From assembly GCA_009881125.1 (NCBI GenBank), contig WXFH01000021.1:1-18346 (forward strand): DNA of 18,346 nt, read 5' to 3'. The notes beneath the pieces were generated by a model. It worked only from the letters and a program-made list of their open reading frames with translations, did no database searches and was not told the origin of the DNA. Of the stretch, positions 14,126-18,346 are shown one piece after another; within the stretch, counting starts at the first letter, position 1; each line of letters begins with the position of its first letter. The DNA is from Acidaminobacter sp. (lineage in GTDB: Bacteria > Bacillota_A > Clostridia > Peptostreptococcales > Acidaminobacteraceae). The position numbers and the translations under genes were made by a program.

Positions 14126-15547
14126 GTGAAACAGACGGTTGAAACTCCAAAACTGGAGCGCTCTATCAGCTTCATAGGCTTTCTCGGCATGGGGATTGGC
14201 TGCGTTTTCGGATCCTCCTGGCTCCTGATGGCAGGCTATTGGATGACCGCCGCCGGCGGTCCGGTCAATGCGGCACTGGCTTTTGCAGCCGGACTCATCA
14301 TGATTATGACTTTAGCCCTTTCTTACATCAGCATTATGCCGGCATTTCCAGAGGGCGGCGGAGAGATGCAATATGCCAGACGCGCTTTCGGAAATACCGC
14401 TGGCCTCATAGCGGGTTGGTCAGGTTTTTTAGTCAATGGGATCGTCAGCGCCTGGCAGACCCTGGCGATCACACGCATGGCCGAAACCCTGTTTCCTGCT
14501 CTGAGTGAGTGGCCTGTAGTTTATCATATCGGAAGTGAGCCGGTCACAGTCGCAGGACTCCTGATTGGGTTTTTTCTGGTTGCAGCAATTGCTTTTCTAC
14601 AGTACCGAGGTACCCGGCTCTTTGCTCGGCTTCAATCCATCCTCGTAGGTACCGTATTGCTTCTGGTCATATCCGCCATAATTGCGGGTCTGTTTTACGC
14701 CGACCCCGGCAACCTCCGGATGACAGCAGAAAAGCCGTTATTCGAAGGTGCTGTTGCCTTCCTTGTTTTGCTTCCGTTCTCAATCGCCGGTTGGGAAAAT
14801 ATCGCAAAAGGCGTTGAGGAAGCACGCGCTAGCCTCAGTATTCAAAAAATAGGACAAGCTCTAATGTGGTCCATATTGATTTCGACTTTTCTATACGCTG
14901 GACTCTTCTTCCTTCAGGCTAGTCTTGTTCCTTGGCCGGAAATGACCCAGTCCAAGCTCCCCCTTGTCGACAGTCTTGTCAGGCTGACTGGTCATACAGT
15001 ATTTAGAGTGATCATTCTAAGCGCGGCAATTTTTAATGTTTTGGGTGTTTTTAACGGCGTGTTTTATGGCGCTGTTCGCTCTCTATACGCACTCGGTAAT
15101 GCCGGGCTTCTTCCAAGGGTTTTCTCAAGAATACATCCCACTTACAAAACACCCCATGCTGCCATTATCACAGTCGCTGTTTTAGTTGGTATAACGCCGC
15201 TGATCGGCAACGCCGCCTTTGGTTCACTCGTTAAGGTCGCTGCCTTTTTCTACGTGGTTTTGTGGGGCTCAACCGTACTTTCTGCCAGAAAACTGCAGCT
15301 TCAGCTGAACATACTCTCCCTCAGCCCCTTCAAAACTACAGCTGTCAGGCGCCTGATCAGCACCGGCGGCATAATTGCAGCACTTTTCATACTCGCCGCC
15401 ATGATTTGGCCTACCAGTCCCGGCGCCTTGAGCTGGCCGGGTGATTACGGCCTTCTGGCCTTGCTCATTTGCCCCTGTCTGGTGTTCCACTTTCTTAAGA
15501 GAACCGGTATAGTCAGAGGCGCTTCAAGTATGACAACCGACGCTTGA
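14126..15547 (+). CDS. APC-superfamily amino acid/amine permease
   Basis: 473 aa integral membrane protein with about 12 hydrophobic segments. The first starts at about residue 12 (ISFIGFLGMGIGCVFGSSWLL), the glycine-rich helix-1 signature of amino acid/polyamine/organocation carriers. GTG start; GGAG lies about 11 bases upstream, a somewhat long spacing. Later landmarks are FPEGGGEMQYARRAFG (cytoplasmic loop and helix 3 region) and PFSIAGWENIAKGVEEA (helix 6 region, typical of APC glutamate/amine members). It follows the LysR gene and is ended by the terminator at 15580. Substrate cannot be read. Since no betaine (BCCT/ABC) transporter is nearby, this is the only uptake candidate for the methylated amine, by proximity only. 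Confidence 0.88.
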   Translation: MKQTVETPKLERSISFIGFLGMGIGCVFGSSWLLMAGYWMTAAGGPVNAALAFAAGLIMIMTLALSYISIMPAFPEGGGEMQYARRAFGNTAGLIAGWSGFLVNGIVSAWQTLAITRMAETLFPALSEWPVVYHIGSEPVTVAGLLIGFFLVAAIAFLQYRGTRLFARLQSILVGTVLLLVISAIIAGLFYADPGNLRMTAEKPLFEGAVAFLVLLPFSIAGWENIAKGVEEARASLSIQKIGQALMWSILISTFLYAGLFFLQASLVPWPEMTQSKLPLVDSLVRLTGHTVFRVIILSAAIFNVLGVFNGVFYGAVRSLYALGNAGLLPRVFSRIHPTYKTPHAAIITVAVLVGITPLIGNAAFGSLVKVAAFFYVVLWGSTVLSARKLQLQLNILSLSPFKTTAVRRLISTGGIIAALFILAAMIWPTSPGALSWPGDYGLLALLICPCLVFHFLKRTGIVRGASSMTTDA

Positions 15548-15579
15548 ACGAATTCTGATGCATTTAAAACCGACAAGAA

Positions 15580-15637
15580 AGCCCCCCTGCCATAATGTGG
15601 ATTCCTCCTCGGATTCCACCCGCAAACAGGGGGGCTT
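15580..15637 (+). terminator. Terminator after the permease
   Basis: AGCCCCCCTG (15580-15589) pairs perfectly with CAGGGGGGCT (15627-15636). Inside is a second near-perfect stem, GTGGATTCC / GGATTCCAC, with one mismatch. The result is a long GC-rich stem followed by the weak T tract TCTAAATTAATTT. Confidence 0.75.
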
Positions 15638-15688
15638 CTAAATTAATTTACATTTTGCCTATAAAATATACTCTAAAGGGTGACTTTT

Positions 15689-16093
15689 ATGGATCAAATC
15701 CATTTGTCTGTTAACGATCAACCAGTGACCACCTCCAAGGGTGACACCATTTTGGCTGCCGCAAGTCAAGCGGGGATCACAATCCCCTTCTTGTGCTGGC
15801 AGCCGGGTCAAAAGACTCACGGAAACTGCGGTCTCTGTGTCGTTCAAATTGAAGGGACCGACCGTCTGTCACCAGCCTGCTCAACACTTGCATCAGAAGG
15901 TATGGTTATCCGGACCGAGACTGAGGACATCCTCGAAATGCGCAGAAACGTCATTGAAATTATGTTCGGGGACGACGTCCACGACTGCGGCAGTTGTCAC
16001 CGAAATGGCAATTGTACGCTTCAGAACTTTTTGAATCGTTATCATCTCTCCAAGCCAAACCTCGAAGAGATTTTCACCGCTCTTGGCCTTTAG
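15689..16093 (+). CDS. Stand-alone 2Fe-2S protein resembling the N-terminus of NuoG/HydA
   Basis: 134 aa from ATG 15689 (AAAGGGTG 6 bases upstream; a GTG at 15680 overlaps it). Residues 1-75 are a 2Fe-2S ferredoxin domain with the NuoG/Fe-hydrogenase spacing C36-x10-C47-x2-C50-x13-C64. Residues 80-112 match the NADH-dehydrogenase-G 4Fe-4S segment with C100-x2-C103-x5-C109, but the normal His ligand four residues before the first Cys is Asp96 (His98 is nearby). The protein then ends; there is no catalytic domain. In HydA, NuoG or FdhA this module is only the electron entry part. It may act as a small electron carrier, perhaps for the RamA-like activator, or be a remnant of a larger enzyme. Own cistron between two terminator-like structures. 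Confidence 0.85.
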   Translation: MDQIHLSVNDQPVTTSKGDTILAAASQAGITIPFLCWQPGQKTHGNCGLCVVQIEGTDRLSPACSTLASEGMVIRTETEDILEMRRNVIEIMFGDDVHDCGSCHRNGNCTLQNFLNRYHLSKPNLEEIFTALGL

Positions 16094-16114
16094 CTAACAA
16101 GTATGGCAGAGGGG

Positions 16115-16146
16115 CTGTATTGCGGCGATCCGACTCGGCAATACAG
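16115..16146 (+). terminator. Hairpin downstream of the small Fe-S protein
   Basis: CTGTATTGC (16115-16123) and GCAATACAG (16138-16146) form a 9-bp stem with a 14-base loop, about 22 bases beyond the stop. There is no T-run, so termination is uncertain. Confidence 0.4.
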
Positions 16147-16150
16147 GCAG

Positions 16151-16175
16151 ATTGAACTGTTCAAGACCATCGGCA
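16151..16175. repeat. Spaced repeat ATTGAACT-N7-ACCATCGGCA, copy 1
   Basis: The same two blocks with the same 7-base gap occur at 17111-17135, so the copies flank the minus-strand methyltransferase gene in direct orientation, 960 bases apart. Confidence 0.55.
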
Positions 16176-16217
16176 ACAAAAAAATCCTTTAAAACCTTTA
16201 AGCATATGCCGATGGTC
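16165..16217. repeat. Inverted repeat GACCATCGGCA / TGCCGATGGTC
   Basis: An 11-bp perfect inverted repeat (16165-16175 and 16207-16217) around an AT-rich 31-base centre. It is placed between convergent genes and may be a terminator-like structure for the methyltransferase on the minus strand. Its arm is the same core as in the 1574-1633 terminator. Confidence 0.5.
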
Positions 16218-16252
16218 ACATCAAGAAACCTTACAATTGTCGATTCAATCAG

Positions 16253-17044
16253 TTACCTGCGGTCTTCTCCTTCTAACTCAGCAATCACCAGCATTTCAAA
16301 GTCTTCAGCCGTAAGCTTGTCCGCTCTTGAAAACGCGCCCAACTTTGCGCCAAAAATTTCAACACTCGTAAAATCAAGGCTCTTGAGGAGCCATGTAATT
16401 TCCGGCGGCACATAATAACGCTCATTACATGCCAGCTGATGCTCAATCCCGTCATTATCCGTAAAAGTCGTAACGTTGTGATCCCTGAACGTCATAAGGT
16501 CAAAGCGCTCGCTTTTATAGCGCGCGCCCTCGCCCGGTTCGCCTTGATTCTGCCCCTCTTCATGAAAGCTGTCAATGGAATGGTACAGAGGAAACAGCCC
16601 ATTCAACGTGGTGAAAATCAGCTTGCCAGGTCTCGACAGCGCCATGGCGGCATTTCTGAGAATTTCAAAGTTCATTTCGTCCGTCTCCATGAGCGGGAAA
16701 CCGCCCTCGCACAGCATCAGGACCATGTCAAACTCCCCCTCGAAAGGAAGCGCACGCGCGTCCTCCTTGAGGAAGCGTACTTCAAGGCCTTCTTTTGCCG
16801 CATTTTCCTTGGCTTTCTTAAGCTGCGACTCCGAAAGATCCACGCCCGTGACCGAATAACCCCTCCTGGTCAGCTCAATGGCATGACGTCCCGTTCCGCA
16901 GCCAATGTCCAGGATTTTCAGGCTTTTATCATATCCCAGCTCCGCCTCTATGAAGTCGCACTCCCCACTGGTACCCTGAGCAAAGGGCTCCAGGTCATAT
17001 TGATTGCCATAATTTTCAAACAGCGCTTCATACCATTGCTTCAT
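16253..17044 (-). CDS. Class I SAM-dependent methyltransferase
   Basis: 263 aa from the ATG at 17044, chosen because GAGGT lies 8 bases upstream; in-frame ATGs at 17059 and 17074 are alternatives. Rossmann methyltransferase with motif I LDIGCGTGRH (about 45-54), motif II VDLSESQL (about 68-75), an acidic EDAR segment and a post-motif region FDMVLMLCEGGFPL. The substrate is not evident; small-molecule methyltransferases of this type often have this size. It is alone on its strand, flanked by two copies of a spaced repeat and convergent with the Fe-S protein gene, so it is probably not part of the corrinoid system. Confidence 0.9.
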   Translation of the reverse strand: MKQWYEALFENYGNQYDLEPFAQGTSGECDFIEAELGYDKSLKILDIGCGTGRHAIELTRRGYSVTGVDLSESQLKKAKENAAKEGLEVRFLKEDARALPFEGEFDMVLMLCEGGFPLMETDEMNFEILRNAAMALSRPGKLIFTTLNGLFPLYHSIDSFHEEGQNQGEPGEGARYKSERFDLMTFRDHNVTTFTDNDGIEHQLACNERYYVPPEITWLLKSLDFTSVEIFGAKLGAFSRADKLTAEDFEMLVIAELEGEDRR

Positions 17045-17110
17045 TTGCTGATACCTCATTTCGAAATCGATCAAAATGCCTATAGAACATTGTTACCCAA
17101 CCGACAACAA

Positions 17111-17135
17111 ATTGAACTTATAAATACCATCGGCA
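17111..17135. repeat. Spaced repeat ATTGAACT-N7-ACCATCGGCA, copy 2
   Basis: Matches copy 1 (16151-16175) in both blocks and in spacing, while the 7 bases between differ. It lies in the 219-base gap between the methyltransferase and the TIM-barrel gene. I see no strong sigma-A promoter in that gap. Confidence 0.55.
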
Positions 17136-17263
17136 GGTCTCGATCCCTTAATCTCTTCTCGTTTGATAAGCGCCGCCTCCGTTTGGGTACGTATGAGCCA
17201 AGATGCTGCAAAAAACATCAACCATTTAGATGACCATACCTCTCGCAAAGGAGCAGTGCAACT

Positions 17264-18058
17264 ATGAACCATAAAGCAGGCATTTTTTCATGGTATGGCT
17301 TTGTGATGCCGTTTGAAGAACGGATCAGCCTGATCAGAGAGGCGGGCTTTGAGGCCACGTCGCTCTGGTGGGAAAGCGAGGATCTGCCTTACCGCGTAAA
17401 GAGAGAGGATATGCCGCGTCTGGTTCGGGAAGCAGGGCTGTTCCTGGAGAACATCCACGTTCCCTTCAACGACTCGGACGCCCTTTGGTCTGAGGACGAA
17501 GCGGCGCGGGTGGCGGTCGTCAACAGCCATCTGGCCTGGCTCAACGACTGCGCGCTTCACCGGATCCCCACAATGGTCATGCACCTGAGCGACCGACCGG
17601 ATTCCCAGGCATCCCGGCGCCAGGGGCTGAAGAGTCTCGATGCACTTACGCGAACCGCTGAGGATCTCGGGGTGACGATTGCCGTTGAGAACACCCGGCA
17701 CAACGACCGCGTCCGTTTCATCTTTGAGAACCTTCCGTCCCCAGCGCTGGGCTTTTGCTTTGACAGCTCTCACCACAAGCTGACGGACCAGGGCGACTTC
17801 AAGCTCCTGAAGGATTTTGGGAGCCGGCTGGCGGCCACTCACCTCTCAGATAATGATGGCGCCGAGGACCGTCACTGGCTGCCGGGCCACGGCACGATTG
17901 ACTGGAACGCGCTGACCAGCGCCTTTCCAAAAGGCTACAGCGGCTGCTTGACCATGGAAGTGGGCCCCACAGAAGAGGAACGCGCCGGCGCTCCAAAGGA
18001 TTTTCTGAGGCGCGCCCACCAGAGACTCACGGAGGTGGGGAGGCTGATCGCCTTATAG
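17264..18058 (+). CDS. Sugar phosphate isomerase/epimerase family protein (xylose isomerase-like TIM barrel)
   Basis: 264 aa. AAAGGAG lies about 9 bases before the ATG. AP-endonuclease-2/xylose-isomerase-like TIM barrel, a family of divalent-metal isomerases and epimerases. Candidate metal ligands are Glu142 (AVENTR), Asp167 and His170 (CFDSSH), His193 (ATHLSDN), His209 (PGHGTIDW) and Glu232 (TMEVG), which is the family order. The start motif GIFSWYG and EAGFEATSLWW fit the substrate pocket. It looks complete. The substrate cannot be inferred, and neighbours give no sugar pathway. It is followed by about 160 bases of unassigned sequence and an insertion sequence. Confidence 0.88.
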   Translation: MNHKAGIFSWYGFVMPFEERISLIREAGFEATSLWWESEDLPYRVKREDMPRLVREAGLFLENIHVPFNDSDALWSEDEAARVAVVNSHLAWLNDCALHRIPTMVMHLSDRPDSQASRRQGLKSLDALTRTAEDLGVTIAVENTRHNDRVRFIFENLPSPALGFCFDSSHHKLTDQGDFKLLKDFGSRLAATHLSDNDGAEDRHWLPGHGTIDWNALTSAFPKGYSGCLTMEVGPTEEERAGAPKDFLRRAHQRLTEVGRLIAL

Positions 18059-18220
18059 CACCTCACCGAGGCGAAGCAAACTTTTGACTGCCGGCCCATT
18101 ATTCGCTGCAAAATCAGACGCAAATTGCAACCAAAAGCTTTTCGTTGCACAACGTTTTCGATCTCCTTCTCGATAAAAATGACCATCGGCACGCCCTCGT
18201 CCCTAAAAGGACAGAGACGC
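18059..18220. other. Unassigned stretch before the insertion sequence
   Basis: No convincing gene. A minus-strand frame stays open across it and into the TIM-barrel gene, but the peptide (including DEGVPMVIFIEKEIENVV) is not recognised; it could be a decayed gene end. It contains another GACCATCGGC (18181-18190). Confidence 0.3.
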
Positions 18221-18227
18221 TGATATG

Positions 18228-18278
18228 CTCCCTTTGTAGTAGACAGTTGAAATAATAAAACTGTCACTACAAGGGGAG
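18228..18278 (+). promoter_or_regulatory. Inverted repeat masking the transposase ribosome binding site
   Basis: CTCCCTTTGTAGTAGACAGTT (18228-18248) pairs with 18259-18278, with one G-T type change and a one-base bulge; loop GAAATAATAA. The right arm ends in AAGGGGAG, the Shine-Dalgarno of the transposase ATG at 18286. Transcripts reading in from outside would fold and hide this site, a known way for insertion sequences to stay silent after landing in transcribed DNA. Confidence 0.6.
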
Positions 18279-18285
18279 TTTTTCT

Positions 18286-18346
18286 ATGAAAAGAAAATCA
18301 AAGATCAGTTACGAGGAAAAGATTCAAGCAGTCCAGCGCTATATAA
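18286..18346 (+). CDS. Transposase OrfA-like protein, N-terminal fragment cut by the window edge
   Basis: Only 20 residues are visible (MKRKSKISYEEKIQAVQRYI): a basic start followed by the first helix of a helix-turn-helix, as in IS3-family OrfA proteins. AAGGGGAG lies 7 bases before the ATG. The call rests on this start and on the insertion-sequence-like end just upstream. Confidence 0.6.
   Translation, partial: MKRKSKISYEEKIQAVQRYI

Larger units (their letters stand above)
18221..18346 (+). mobile_element. Left end of a probable IS3-family (IS150-group) insertion sequence
   Basis: From 18221 the sequence TGATATGCTCCCTTTGTAG resembles IS150-type left ends, which start with TG, have a CCC block, and are followed by a GACxxTGAAAT stretch. 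It is directly followed by the start of a transposase-like frame. The element runs off the right edge, so its length, right end and target duplication cannot be seen. The exact left boundary is tentative; TGTAGT at 18235 is an alternative. Confidence 0.6.

Noticed and set aside
16439..17233. 264-aa plus-strand frame opposite the SAM methyltransferase
   Set aside because: The minus strand encodes a clear LDIGCGTGRH methyltransferase; the plus-strand peptide is basic and unrecognisable.
17935..18267. 110-aa minus-strand frame across the end of the TIM-barrel gene
   Set aside because: It overlaps a good gene and the insertion-sequence end; the middle part is unrecognised and was only noted as a possible remnant.

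Overview
The window looks like a chromosomal segment of a strictly anaerobic Firmicute, probably a Clostridia/Eubacteriales organism with acetogen-like corrinoid biochemistry. The grounds are strong Shine-Dalgarno sites, GTG starts, consensus sigma-A promoters, moderate GC content, and a dense cluster of corrinoid methyltransferase genes of the MttB/MtaA/RamA type. The genus cannot be fixed from the sequence alone.

Left edge (1-1635): terminator hairpins, then guaA on the minus strand. Its glutaminase domain is shrunken and has lost the catalytic residues, while the ATP-pyrophosphatase and dimerisation parts look intact.

Core (1686-13082): two divergent operons around an intergenic promoter region (7368-7751) with a good sigma-A promoter on each strand. 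Leftward: corrinoid protein (MttC type), two different non-pyrrolysine MttB-family methyltransferases, and a HyuA-type hydantoinase/oxoprolinase. Rightward: an MtaA/UroD-type methyltransferase fused to a C-terminal thioredoxin-like domain, a MetH-activation-domain-like protein, a RamA/RACo-type corrinoid reactivator with a 2Fe-2S N-terminus, a cysteine-rich DUF5714-like protein, and a CobW/G3E GTPase. A likely scheme is that an MttB protein demethylates a quaternary or tertiary amine onto Co(I)-MttC, the MtaA-like protein takes or delivers the methyl group, and the RamA-like ATPase rescues corrinoid oxidised to Co(II). DUF5714, CobW and the MetH-like protein would serve cofactor supply or reactivation. 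The substrate is not determined. The final methyl acceptor is also open: no MtrH-type pterin methyltransferase is present, and the MtaA-like protein lacks one zinc-ligand residue and carries a CAAC redox motif.

Right of the core (13083-16093): a LysR regulator, an APC-family permease with its own terminator, and a small stand-alone protein resembling the N-terminal iron-sulfur part of NuoG/HydA. These may supply regulation, uptake and electrons to the core, but this rests on proximity only.

Right edge (16094-18346): a minus-strand SAM-dependent methyltransferase lying between two copies of a spaced repeat, a TIM-barrel sugar isomerase/epimerase-like protein, a short unassigned stretch, and the left end of a probable IS3-family (IS150-group) insertion sequence. 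A long inverted repeat at that end would mask the transposase ribosome binding site. No tRNA, rRNA, CRISPR array or cobalamin riboswitch was recognised.
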